Assembly: GCA_000688615.1 (NCBI GenBank)
Contig: JHVA01000001.1
Coordinates: 1,736,001 to 1,800,000, forward strand
Source of the DNA: Acidobacteriaceae bacterium KBS 146
GTDB lineage: Bacteria; Acidobacteriota; Terriglobia; Terriglobales; Acidobacteriaceae
Direction of reading: 5' to 3'
Length of the DNA stretch: 64,000 nucleotides
This document shows, one piece after another, positions 1-8,559 of this stretch. How positions within the stretch are numbered: position 1 is the stretch's first letter; each line of letters starts with the position of its first letter. A program made the position numbers and the translations under genes. A model generated the notes under the pieces. That model did not search any database and was not told the origin of the DNA. It was given only the letters and a program-made list of their open reading frames with translations.

Positions 1-789
1 CCGCAGAGCCGCAAGCGCCAGCATAATCTTCGCAAATGGGCGGAGATAGTGGCCGTACGCGGCTGCGATTTCGAGTTGCCGGATGCCGACCCGCTTGTTG
101 CCATGAATCCCGGCAAAGCCGAGAAAAAGTCTCTTGAATCTGGGTAGACTTCCGATAATGTAGTTCGCCGCGCCCAGAGTGAGATAGGCATCGGCGGCAT
201 CCGGCGCCGCCACCAGTAACCTCTGGGCATATTTATCAGCATCCCGGACCATCTTCATACTTTCCATCTGATGCTTGTCGATCAGGCTGGCATAGTCGGA
301 CTGCATACCCAAGCTCAGAGTCATGGCGAACAGAGCGTTCGTGTCGCCAGGGTCAGTCTTCAAGCGCTGCTGCGCCAACTCCTGGGCCTCCTTATCCGCC
401 GCGAAGAAAGCCGCGCGTAACTCTGGATCAGGCTTTAGAGGGACGTCGCCAAGAAAGCGCTTATCGTCCAGGAAAAACTCAGAAGTCAGAATGTCCTGCC
501 GATAGCACTCCTCAAACAGATAACTCGCCGCTTCCGATGCGCTTCCCAGAGGGTCTTCCGGGTGGGACTTCCGCCATGCATCAAATCGGCTGCGAGCTTC
601 CACAAACTTGAGTTCGTAAAGAAGGTGAAATCCTGCATCCAGCTCTGGCACCTGCAACGCCACAACTGGAGTTTGCCTCGAGAATGCCAGTGCCGCTTGA
701 TCACCTATGATGTTTAACATCAGCGCGATACAAAGCAGCAAACGAAGATGACCGTAGTCTTCCTTCAGAGCTTTCAATATACGGATCAT
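1..789 (-). CDS. TPR-like secreted or anchored protein (3' end outside window)
   Basis: An open frame starts with ATG at 789 and runs without a stop to base 1, giving 263 codons of an incomplete protein. Residues about 16-36 form one hydrophobic stretch (signal peptide or anchor). The rest is helical and repeat-like: 'AQQRLKTDPGDTNALFAMTLSLG' type spacing and 'LLVAAPDAADAYLTLGAANY' are typical of tetratricopeptide units, so a scaffold or assembly role in the periplasm is plausible. No enzymatic motif is visible. It sits upstream of nothing recognisable in the window and is separated by 52 bases from the next minus-strand gene, so the two may be co-transcribed. The fold call is moderately secure; the function is unknown. 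Confidence 0.6.
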   Translation of the reverse strand, partial: MIRILKALKEDYGHLRLLLCIALMLNIIGDQAALAFSRQTPVVALQVPELDAGFHLLYELKFVEARSRFDAWRKSHPEDPLGSASEAASYLFEECYRQDILTSEFFLDDKRFLGDVPLKPDPELRAAFFAADKEAQELAQQRLKTDPGDTNALFAMTLSLGMQSDYASLIDKHQMESMKMVRDADKYAQRLLVAAPDAADAYLTLGAANYIIGSLPRFKRLFLGFAGIHGNKRVGIRQLEIAAAYGHYLRPFAKIMLALAALR

Positions 790-841
790 TGGCGTCGTAC
801 AGAATCTGTGACCGATTCCCCTAGCTGAGCGCAATCAGATC

Positions 842-1657
842 TTACGGCTCCTGGCAGGACTCTGGCGAGAGCAGCCCGCTAGCCTGGTAGTTGAAATACG
901 TCTCGTCCGCCTGCGACGATTTCGGGAAGAGTAGAAAAATCTTGGTATGGGATTGCATTGAAAACCGAGATGGAAGCCATGTGCCACCATTATCGATAGG
1001 CAGTTCTTTCAACTTGAATCGAGTTCCAGCATCGACTCGTGCGACAAATCCTCCGATCATCACAGGGCGGATAACTTCGGCCTCAACCTGAACCCAGCGG
1101 AACGATGTCTGATCAATCCATAATCTACCGCGCATTCCTTTCAACACTGAAGTCTGCACGCTCTTCGGGACGTAACCGGGTTTTGGATTTGCATCGAGGA
1201 CATAAGTTTCGTATCCATCGATTCGCTCCATACCCTTCCAAGTGAATTGCATAGCTACGGTGAGTTCTTCGAGCATCAGTCGATCGTTCTGTCTTTCTTT
1301 TTCGTACCGAGCTACTCGCCTATGACGTTCCTCAGCGGTCTCCCGTTGCCGCTGTCGCACCGTAGCTTCGAGCTTCTTAGCCTCTTCTTCCTGGTCCTCA
1401 GCCGAAAGGCTCTTGCCGTTTATAGCAATAAGGCGGTTGTAGGGAGATCCGGCAATCATTTGGACCTGATATGTCTTTACGTCCTTTCCGATCCGGTCCG
1501 ACTCGCAAAAGTCGAAGCTCGGAGCCTTCTCCCAATCGGCATGAGTGACCTGAGATGATCGCTGAATAATGTCCTCCACCGTAAAAGGCGATGGCTGGCT
1601 CAGGCGCGGAGCTGCCAGGAATGATAACCAGAGGATGGATATCTTCTTGACCAGCAT
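842..1657 (-). CDS. hypothetical secreted protein, possible LolA/outer-membrane lipoprotein-sorting-like fold
   Basis: A 271-residue protein with an N-terminal signal peptide (MLVKKISILWLSFLAAP) and a GGAG ribosome binding site about 7 bases before the ATG. A charged, probably coiled segment at about 85-130 is rich in Glu, Arg and Lys (EEEAKK, RQRQRETAEERHRR). The second half contains 'GRLWIDQTSFRWVQVEAEV', which resembles the strand-rich core of LolA/LolB-like and MucB-like proteins. I do not recognise a named family with certainty. It probably follows from the divergent region near 1.7 kb and lies just upstream of the TPR-like gene on the same strand. Function unknown. Confidence 0.55.
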   Translation of the reverse strand: MLVKKISILWLSFLAAPRLSQPSPFTVEDIIQRSSQVTHADWEKAPSFDFCESDRIGKDVKTYQVQMIAGSPYNRLIAINGKSLSAEDQEEEAKKLEATVRQRQRETAEERHRRVARYEKERQNDRLMLEELTVAMQFTWKGMERIDGYETYVLDANPKPGYVPKSVQTSVLKGMRGRLWIDQTSFRWVQVEAEVIRPVMIGGFVARVDAGTRFKLKELPIDNGGTWLPSRFSMQSHTKIFLLFPKSSQADETYFNYQASGLLSPESCQEP

Positions 1658-1833
1658 AAGGAATCTCCATGAGTCGTTTATCTCGGCCGCGTAAGCCGAG
1701 TCCGATCATGCAGCACTTTAGCACCGCATGCCAACTCCATAATTTCGTGTTCTGGGATCGATGGCTACGATAGGTTGCCAATCTTGGAGCACCCCACATT
1801 CATCCCGGTGGGTCCATCACACTCAGCTACTGA

Positions 1834-2066
1834 ATCATCGGGATTCGCCCATGGAAGGGACTCAGCGCAGGGGTCATTCGAACTCCGCTCTGGAGCGGCA
1901 TGACCGAACAGGATCACGACACCTCTTCGCCGATACTGCCGCCAGACTTCCCGTTGGCCGCGTCGGTGAACCGGAAGACATCGCCGAGACATATCTCTAC
2001 CTGATGCAGGCGGAATTTACGACCGGACAGATTCTGGTTATCGACGGAGGCGCGGTCATCTCCTGA
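1834..2066 (+). pseudogene. relic of the C-terminal end of a short-chain dehydrogenase (SDR)
   Basis: Translation of 1861-1920 gives the SDR strand 'LSAGVIRTPLWSGMTEQDHD', and 1923-2063 in the next frame gives LFADTAARLPVGRVG followed by EPEDIAETYLYLM and the C-terminal TGQILVIDGGA. These are the two halves of the usual SDR C-terminus (the PG-x-I-x-T-P loop and the last helix and strand). The reading frames differ by one base at 1921-1923, where a single missing C would restore Asp-Thr-Leu-Phe. No Rossmann GxxxGxG or YxxxK part is present upstream and a stop lies at 1831-1833. This is therefore a truncated and frameshifted remnant, not a working enzyme. Confidence 0.75.
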
Positions 2067-2127
2067 AACCAGCCACCTTGCCGGGTTCTTCGCCTGCGGC
2101 GAGGAGAAGCTCTCTCCTTGCCGCACC

Positions 2128-2577
2128 CTATCCCCATCGCACCATCATGCCGCGCTCGTCGCCTTCGCCATGCTCCATGGCGATCTCTGCATCCATACGC
2201 GAAACGATGCTCTCGAACCGTTCACCCCACTCCACCAGCACTAGCGCATCGGGCTCCGCGATCATCTCTTCCAAACCCAGCGTCGCCAGCTCCCTCTCCG
2301 TCTCCAACCGGTACAGATCGAGGTGATACAACCGCACCTTCGGCCCAACGTATTCGTGCACCAGCGTGAAAGTGGGCGATGTTACATCTTCTTCCACAGC
2401 AGCTCCTAGCCAAGCCGCAATTCCCTTCACCAGGGTCGTCTTTCCGGCCCCCACCTCGCCTCGCAACACGACCAGTTTAGGAGCGGGTAAGAGAATCTCT
2501 CCAATTCTCTCTCCCAGTGCCACTGTTCCAGCGACGCTACGAGTACGAAACCTTTTCTCTCGAGTAAAACTCTTCAC
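2128..2577 (-). CDS. tsaE: tRNA threonylcarbamoyladenosine biosynthesis ATPase TsaE
   Basis: TsaE is the ATPase partner of TsaB/TsaD in making t6A37 on ANN-decoding tRNAs. The 149-residue length is normal for the family. The P-loop GEVGAGKTT is at residues 40-48 and is followed by the family-specific DVTSPTF (64-70) and the 'LYHLDLYRLE' strand. The start is a GTG at 2577 with a GAGAG stretch just upstream. It lies 16 bases after the nnr gene on the same strand, a coupling seen in many bacteria, so the two probably share a transcript. No partner tsaB or tsaD is in the window. Confidence 0.93.
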   Translation of the reverse strand: MKSFTREKRFRTRSVAGTVALGERIGEILLPAPKLVVLRGEVGAGKTTLVKGIAAWLGAAVEEDVTSPTFTLVHEYVGPKVRLYHLDLYRLETERELATLGLEEMIAEPDALVLVEWGERFESIVSRMDAEIAMEHGEGDERGMMVRWG

Positions 2578-2593
2578 TGATCTCTCTTCTCTC

Positions 2594-4204
2594 TCACCGC
2601 AAACCGCAGATCCAGGTCAATCCATCCTCATCCTGCACGCGATAGCGAAATGCATCGCTGAAATGCATGACGGTATCGGTTGCAAGAACCGTATGCTCAT
2701 CCATCGATCGTGCGGCAAAGTCTCCGGCGAGACCGTGCAAATATACCGCTGCCTCGACAGCTCGTTCCGTATCCTCCGGATACTGCGCCAGCATCGCTGC
2801 AACGACCCCTGTCAGAATATCGCCACTGCCGCCCTTCGACATTGAAGGATTCCCACTCGTATTTACCGCCAGGCGACCACTCGGATGTGCCACCAGAGTT
2901 CGCCACCCTTTGAGCACCAGCGTCAATCTGTGCTGCATCGCGAATTCTCTTGCCAGTCCAATGCGGTCGGCTTCTACTTCCTTCACCGTCAACCCCGTCA
3001 ATCGGGCCATCTCGCCCGGATGCGGCGTCAACACCATCGTTCTTCCGGCTCCATGCAGAAGGTCGTCTCTTCCATCAAAGGCATTGAGGCCATCGGCATC
3101 GACAACCATCGGAATCTTGACTCGCGCTACCAGTTCCCGCGCGACCGCGCCGGCCTCTTCGCGCTGAGACAATCCAGGTCCCAGGGCAAGCACGGTTATG
3201 CGTTGCAGAAGATCATCAAGTCTTGGCCCCTCAATGTTCGAAAGCGCAACCGCGCCTTCCTGGCCTTCTTCCAGAGGCTTCACCATCAGCTCCGGCGCGA
3301 CTCCCCCAACGAGGTCCACGACCGACTTCGGAACCGCTGCCGTCACCAGGCCCGCGCCGGTTCTCAGTGCTGCCAGGGAAGCCATCGCAGGGGCTCCCGC
3401 CGTTCCATAGCTCCCCCCAACCACCATCACGTGTCCAAACTTTCCCTTGTTTGAGTTCGGACCGCGAGGCTTCTCCGCGATCGCCTTCGAGCCTCCCCCC
3501 CAGACAAGGCCATTCCCATGGGGTACCGCCTCGTCCGGCGACCCGATTCCAGCGACCACGACTGGCCCTGAGGTCATATAACCAAACACATGTGCCAGCT
3601 TTGGAGCCGTAAACGTAACCACACCGTCGGCACGAAACGCTCCCTCTGCGGTCTGATCCATCGAATCCGCATCCCACCCGCTCGGGACATCGACAGCGAT
3701 CACTGGGATTGCGAGCGCATTCACAAGGTCGCGCGCAGCCACTGCAAGCCCGCGCAGTGGGGGACGGAATCCCGTCCCGACAACCGAATCAAGGACTAGA
3801 TCAGCCTCGACTTCACCGTCAGTACCCGTCAGTCCGGCGCGCTCAAAAGCTCGTCTCAGTCCACCTTCTTCAGTGACTTCGAGCACTTGAATGCCGCTAT
3901 TTGTGCTTCGCAGCCTGGAGAGAGCCTCAGAGGCCTCACCCCTTAGGTCTGCCATCCTGCCCAGCAGGATTACCTGTGTGTGCACCCCTGCATCATGAAG
4001 TACCCGGGCTGCCACCATGCCATCCCCACCGTTATTGCCCTTCCCGCACAGAGCCACGACATGGCGTGCCTTCGGATAGCGCCGCCTTACAAACGTTGCC
4101 ACGGCTCCTCCAGCCTTCTCCATCAGCGCACCGAGCGGAACCCCGAACTCCTCCGCTGTGCGCCGATCCGTCTCTCCCATCTCGGCTGCTGTAAGAACTC
4201 TCAT
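2594..4204 (-). CDS. nnr: bifunctional NAD(P)H-hydrate epimerase / ADP-dependent (S)-NAD(P)H-hydrate dehydratase
   Basis: A two-domain metabolite-repair enzyme that epimerises and dehydrates damaged NAD(P)HX. The N-terminal YjeF_N domain (about 1-215) has 'CGKGNNGGDGMVAARVL'. The C-terminal carbohydrate-kinase-like domain (about 235-510) has 'ALGPGLSQ', 'VVDADGLNAF', 'LTPHPGEMARL' and the nucleotide loop GNPSMSKGGSGDILTG. At 536 residues it is slightly longer than usual, with a short C-terminal tail. It precedes tsaE by 16 bases. A terminator-like hairpin separates it from the upstream penicillin-binding protein gene. No missing motif is seen. Confidence 0.93.
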   Translation of the reverse strand: MRVLTAAEMGETDRRTAEEFGVPLGALMEKAGGAVATFVRRRYPKARHVVALCGKGNNGGDGMVAARVLHDAGVHTQVILLGRMADLRGEASEALSRLRSTNSGIQVLEVTEEGGLRRAFERAGLTGTDGEVEADLVLDSVVGTGFRPPLRGLAVAARDLVNALAIPVIAVDVPSGWDADSMDQTAEGAFRADGVVTFTAPKLAHVFGYMTSGPVVVAGIGSPDEAVPHGNGLVWGGGSKAIAEKPRGPNSNKGKFGHVMVVGGSYGTAGAPAMASLAALRTGAGLVTAAVPKSVVDLVGGVAPELMVKPLEEGQEGAVALSNIEGPRLDDLLQRITVLALGPGLSQREEAGAVARELVARVKIPMVVDADGLNAFDGRDDLLHGAGRTMVLTPHPGEMARLTGLTVKEVEADRIGLAREFAMQHRLTLVLKGWRTLVAHPSGRLAVNTSGNPSMSKGGSGDILTGVVAAMLAQYPEDTERAVEAAVYLHGLAGDFAARSMDEHTVLATDTVMHFSDAFRYRVQDEDGLTWICGLR

Positions 4205-4266
4205 TCAACCCTTCTACCCCATTGGCGCGGTAGAGGCAAAACATGGGTTTTTCAGTCACAAAAGCA

Positions 4267-4290
4267 AAAGCCCCGCATATGCAGGGCTTT
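4267..4290 (-). terminator. hairpin between the PBP gene and nnr
   Basis: AAAGCCC at 4267-4273 pairs with GGGCTTT at 4284-4290 around an inner GC-ATAT-GC helix with one mismatch. On the minus strand it is followed by a T-rich stretch (CTTTTGCTTTTG). It lies 24 bases past the PBP stop and 62 bases before the nnr start, so it probably ends the dcw transcript or acts as an attenuator before nnr-tsaE. Confidence 0.6.
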
Positions 4291-4313
4291 CTTTTCAAAC
4301 CGCGACAGCGAAC

Positions 4314-5591
4314 TTACTCTGTTCCCCCCATCACACCCGAGGCCTGTTGTGAGCGAGGCGTGAAGTAGCTCTTGTCCCAGAGGGCACGATAGAACTGCCC
4401 CGTCAGCTCGGCAGCCTTCGGTCCGAAGGTTGGCCTGCCGCCTTCAAGGAAGAAGACCGTCACGATACGACCATTCGGAGTATCGGCATAGGAGCCAAAC
4501 CATCCAAACCGGGTACCGTTATTCGAGCAGGTCCCCGTCTTGCCCATCACCGGAAACTGGTTGAAGTTCGCGCGCAGCGATCTTGCAGTTCCATACATCA
4601 CAGCGCCTTCCATTCCGTCCACGATCTCCGGAATCAGAGGAGCGATATTCAACTGTCGCTTTACCCGGGGCTGAAATGTCGCGATATCGATCGCGCTCTC
4701 AGGGTGCTGCAGATAGTAGAGCGTGCCGCCATTTGCGATCGCGGAGACCAGCGCGCCCAGCTGCAGCGGCGTCATGGAGACGCTTTCGCCAAACGAGCAC
4801 ATCCTCCCGACGCCGCCCATGGCTGCCGGCAACTCCTCGTCAGGATAGATTCCCAGCTGCTCGCCCTGGATGTGATAGCCGGCCAGCTCTCCCAGCCCGA
4901 ACTGATTCGCGTAATGCTTGACACGCTCAAATCCGAGAGACCGGCCCAGCGTCTCAAAGTAGGCGTTGTTCGAATGTGCGAGCGCCTCGGTCATCGTCAG
5001 GCGGTAACGTCCTCCTAGATTGACCGGGGTATCCTTCTTTACGATTCCCTCTTCCAGGGCTGCCAGCGCTACCGTCAGCTTGATCGTCGAGCATGGCTCC
5101 GCACCGCGCGACAGCGCCAGCTTCTGATTCACCATCGCCAGGATTCGCCCGTTCGAGGGATCGATCACCAGCGCGGTTCCATTCATGTTCCCGAGCGCCT
5201 CGATCGCCGCCGCGCGAACGGTTGAATCCTCGCCATCAGTCACATCGCCAAGTGTCAGATTGTCTGCAAACGAGCTCGCCGAAAAATGTTCGTAATGCCG
5301 CGTCCGCCGCACTGCGAGCTTCGTCCTGGCTCCCCGCCGCCGGGAAGACGTGGCCGTCACGGTCACCTTTTTGGCGGACTTCTTGGCTCTTGAGGTCTTC
5401 TTCGCGGTAACTCTGGTCTTTGCAACGGATGCATGCGCTGTACCTGAGGAATGATGCTTCACAGTGCTAGATGATGTGATCGCAACCAACTCAACTCCTG
5501 AACCCATCATCAGGCCCAGAAGCACCCCGCCAATGACTTTGACCCATTTAGACACCCAGGCGCTCCTTCTACTACCTACTGCCAAACCCAT
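4314..5591 (-). CDS. penicillin-binding protein with a lone transpeptidase domain
   Basis: A membrane-anchored D,D-transpeptidase-type protein of 425 residues. One hydrophobic segment (about 17-38) is followed by a basic Lys/Arg/Ser/Thr-rich linker (about 45-100) and a penicillin-binding transpeptidase domain. Its active-site motifs are STIK (168-171), SNN (207-209) and KTGT (351-354). There is no PBP dimerisation domain and no glycosyltransferase domain, unlike FtsI further along the cluster. The ATG at 5591 is preferred over an in-frame TTG at 5600. It follows ftsZ by 120 bases on the same strand, so a role in septal or sidewall peptidoglycan crosslinking is likely. A class D beta-lactamase-like or BlaR-sensor origin cannot be excluded. 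Confidence 0.82.
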   Translation of the reverse strand: MGLAVGSRRSAWVSKWVKVIGGVLLGLMMGSGVELVAITSSSTVKHHSSGTAHASVAKTRVTAKKTSRAKKSAKKVTVTATSSRRRGARTKLAVRRTRHYEHFSASSFADNLTLGDVTDGEDSTVRAAAIEALGNMNGTALVIDPSNGRILAMVNQKLALSRGAEPCSTIKLTVALAALEEGIVKKDTPVNLGGRYRLTMTEALAHSNNAYFETLGRSLGFERVKHYANQFGLGELAGYHIQGEQLGIYPDEELPAAMGGVGRMCSFGESVSMTPLQLGALVSAIANGGTLYYLQHPESAIDIATFQPRVKRQLNIAPLIPEIVDGMEGAVMYGTARSLRANFNQFPVMGKTGTCSNNGTRFGWFGSYADTPNGRIVTVFFLEGGRPTFGPKAAELTGQFYRALWDKSYFTPRSQQASGVMGGTE

Positions 5592-5711
5592 ATCTTGCAA
5601 TCAGGTTGCCATCTGAAGACAACAAACCTGAGGACATCCTAAAGAATGTTCCCGATACCCGACATGCTACTTCTATGCTACTGTGCCGCTCGCAAAGTGC
5701 AAGGCACCAAC

Positions 5712-7193
5712 CTAGTGTCCACGTCTCAGAAAGGCTGGAATATCAAGCTCATCCGGCTCTGAAGGGTCGGCCTGCGTTGTCGTTGCGCCGCCAAATGGCG
5801 AACGAACACTTGTGTCCGGCAGCGGACTACTATTTTGGACGCTCTCTGCGCTTGCGGAGTAAGCAGGCTCGCGGATCCCCGTTTCCAGTCGCACCGAATC
5901 TTCCATGGAATGTGCAACCGTTGCGCGTGACTGAGAGGTGCGGAAGAAATCGTCGTCGAAGACCGAAGCTGGTACCGGAACCAGCTTCGGCGCCGCCTCG
6001 CTGACCGACGCATCGGGGTCCATCTTGATCTCAGCGGTCGGCTCACGCCGGTCCACCGGTCCAGGTTCTGGCTTGGGCATGTCTTCGCTCAAAAACTTCG
6101 GCATAGGAGCCGCTGCGCGCGGTACAGAGATCCTCGGCTCCACGGGAAGATCAAAACGCACAGTAGGCAGGGTCGCCTCCGCCAGCATCCGCTCGCGCCG
6201 CGCGGGCATCTCCTGCTGCTTGAAGCCCGTGGCGATCACTGTGATCTTCACCTCTTCGCCCATCGACTCATCCTGCACCGCGCCGAAGATGATATTGGCA
6301 TCCTCATGAGCCGCATTCTGAATGATGGTTGACGCTTCATTCACCTCGCTCAGCTTCAGATTGCTCGAGCCGGTGATGTTGATCAGAATTCCTCGCGCAC
6401 CGTCGATCGCCCCGGACTCCAGCAGGGGCGAAGCCATCGCCGCCATAGCGGCCTCCACTGCACGATTCTGACCGGACCGCATCGCGGTTCCCATGACGGC
6501 ATAGCCCATTCCCGCCATCGTCGTCTTGACGTCCGCAAAGTCGCGGTTGATCACACCCGGAATCGTAATGATGTCCGAGATGCCCTGAACGCCCTGGCGC
6601 AACACATCGTCGGCGATGCGGAAGCTCTCGAAAAATCCGGCATCCTTGGCCACGGCCAACAGCTTTTCATTAGGAATCACGATCACCGTATCGACCGACT
6701 CCAACAGCTCCTGCATGCCGCGCTCTGCCTGCATCATGCGGCGCTTGCCCTCGAACCCAAACGGACGTGTCACCACAGCCACGGTCAACGCGCCCATCTC
6801 ACTGGCCAGTGAAGCGATCACCGGAGCCGCACCGGTTCCGGTTCCGCCACCCAATCCAGCGGTCACAAAAACCATGTCGGCGCCTTCGAGCGCCTCGATG
6901 ATCTTGTCCGAATCCTCCAGAGCCGCCCTGCGTCCCACATCCGGATTCGCACCTGCACCAAGGCCGCTCGTCAGCTTCACGCCCAGCTGCAGTTTGACCG
7001 GTGCATTGGAGACGGTCAGAGCCTGAACATCCGTATTTGCCGCAATAAATTCAACGCCTTCCACCTTCGCCGCGATCATGCGGTTCACGGCATTATTTCC
7101 GCCGCCTCCCACCCCGATCACCTTAATCTTGGCTCCAGTGGGGATCTCGTCGTGGTAGTGGATACGGATATCGTCTTCAGGCAGATTCGGCAT
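5712..7193 (-). CDS. ftsZ: cell division GTPase FtsZ
   Basis: Tubulin-like GTPase that forms the cytokinetic ring. The N-terminal core has '[17 protein letters not shown]' and the tubulin signature GGGTGTGA at 115-122. The T7 loop is present (NRDFADV). After the core ends near residue 325 there is a long Pro/Asp/Arg-rich variable linker to about residue 480. The conserved C-terminal peptide [10 protein letters not shown] (484-493) is the FtsA/ZipA docking tail. At 493 residues the linker is longer than in E. coli. It lies 133 bases after ftsA in the usual ftsQ-ftsA-ftsZ order. An AAGGAG motif occurs about 10 bases upstream of the ATG. Confidence 0.98.
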   Translation of the reverse strand: MPNLPEDDIRIHYHDEIPTGAKIKVIGVGGGGNNAVNRMIAAKVEGVEFIAANTDVQALTVSNAPVKLQLGVKLTSGLGAGANPDVGRRAALEDSDKIIEALEGADMVFVTAGLGGGTGTGAAPVIASLASEMGALTVAVVTRPFGFEGKRRMMQAERGMQELLESVDTVIVIPNEKLLAVAKDAGFFESFRIADDVLRQGVQGISDIITIPGVINRDFADVKTTMAGMGYAVMGTAMRSGQNRAVEAAMAAMASPLLESGAIDGARGILINITGSSNLKLSEVNEASTIIQNAAHEDANIIFGAVQDESMGEEVKITVIATGFKQQEMPARRERMLAEATLPTVRFDLPVEPRISVPRAAAPMPKFLSEDMPKPEPGPVDRREPTAEIKMDPDASVSEAAPKLVPVPASVFDDDFFRTSQSRATVAHSMEDSVRLETGIREPAYSASAESVQNSSPLPDTSVRSPFGGATTTQADPSEPDELDIPAFLRRGH

Positions 7194-7326
7194 CGATGCA
7201 GGGCTCCTTCGCTATCCCAATTCTCACATCATCCCTGTTCGCAAAACATCCATGTTTTCCACGCCCCGTACCAACGGTGGTTCGTGTTCACGAAGAGGAA
7301 GAAGTTGGAACGGTACTGTCCGTCGA

Positions 7327-8559
7327 TCAGAAGCTGCCCGCAAAGATCGACTTCAGCTTCGACCGCAGGCCCTGCTCTTCGCTCGCCTTCCTGACTAGGG
7401 TCCGGTGCGTGTACAGCAGCATCCCAATTACAGTGGCGAACTCCGGTTTCACCAGCTCCTCCGGCATCTTCGACAGCGGTACGGGATACCCGATCCGCGC
7501 CGGAACCCGCAACAGGCTCTCCGCATTGTCCAGCAGTCCTGCCATCATGGAGCCTCCGCCCGTGAACACGCATCCCGCTCCCAGAGCCTCAAGCACGCCG
7601 CCCACCCGCAGGTTGTCACGCATCATCGTGAATAGCTCTCGCGCTCGCGGCTCCAGAATCTCTGCAAGAAACCGCTGCCGCACCAGCCGCGCCGGTTGTC
7701 CCCCCGAGATCGCCAGGTCGCCGCCGACCTCAATCTCGTTCGACTGCGGAACGGCAGTGACGACACAGTGTCCATACGTCTGCTTCAGGTACTCAGCCTC
7801 TTCCACGGTCACATGGAGCCCCACGGCCAGGTCATTGGTAAAGTGATCGCCGCCGATCGGCAGGACCGCCGTATGCGCTACCGAACCCTCGAAAAACACG
7901 GACAACTCCGTCGTGCTCGATCCGATATCAGCGATGCAGACTCCAAGCTCCCGTTCATCGGCAGAGAGCACTGCCTCCGCTGAGGCAATCCCCTCATAGA
8001 CCGTATCCACCACCTCCAGCCCGGCACGGTTCGCACACGTAATCACGCTCTGTGCGACGCCTCCGGAGCAGGTTGAGAGATGCAGATTGACCTCGAGCTT
8101 GTTACCCACCATTCCAATCGGATCGTGGATTCCTGCCTGATCGTCAAGAATGAACTCCTGAGGCAGCAGATGGAGCACCTCACGGTCAGCAGGCAGAGCC
8201 ACGCTGCGCGCCCGATCCACTGCGGCCCTTACCTCTTCGCGCGTAATCTCGCGCATCCGGCTTCCCAGGCTGATGCCGCCGCGGGAGTTCATCCCACGCA
8301 CGTGCGTTCCGCCAATCCCAACGACGGCTGTCTCAATCGCCGCCTTCGAAGAGCGTTCTGCCGTCAGCGCAGCACGATTGATGGCCTCTGCAGCCGGTCC
8401 AAGCTCGGCAATCAATCCCTTGCGCATGCCCTTCGATGGTTCAATCCCGTGTCCGCGATAGCGCAGCACGCCATCATGCAGCTCCGCGACAAGCACACAG
8501 CTCTTCGTGCTTCCGGCGTCCAGCACGGTAATCAGGTTTTCTGGCTTCTGGGTCTTCAT
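7327..8559 (-). CDS. ftsA: cell division protein FtsA
   Basis: Actin-like membrane tether for FtsZ. The 410-residue protein begins MKTQKPENLITVLDAGSTK, the first phosphate loop of the actin fold. The SHS2 (1C) region is near 'GIGGTHVRGMNSRGG', and the second phosphate motif is 'CIADIGSSTTELSVF'. The start was chosen because its ATG overlaps the ftsQ stop in an ATGA junction (8556-8559); a longer in-frame start exists inside ftsQ but adds 28 non-homologous residues. The C-terminus (KASEEQGLRSKLKSIFAGSF) is amphipathic and basic, matching the membrane-targeting helix. Confidence 0.96.
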   Translation of the reverse strand: MKTQKPENLITVLDAGSTKSCVLVAELHDGVLRYRGHGIEPSKGMRKGLIAELGPAAEAINRAALTAERSSKAAIETAVVGIGGTHVRGMNSRGGISLGSRMREITREEVRAAVDRARSVALPADREVLHLLPQEFILDDQAGIHDPIGMVGNKLEVNLHLSTCSGGVAQSVITCANRAGLEVVDTVYEGIASAEAVLSADERELGVCIADIGSSTTELSVFFEGSVAHTAVLPIGGDHFTNDLAVGLHVTVEEAEYLKQTYGHCVVTAVPQSNEIEVGGDLAISGGQPARLVRQRFLAEILEPRARELFTMMRDNLRVGGVLEALGAGCVFTGGGSMMAGLLDNAESLLRVPARIGYPVPLSKMPEELVKPEFATVIGMLLYTHRTLVRKASEEQGLRSKLKSIFAGSF

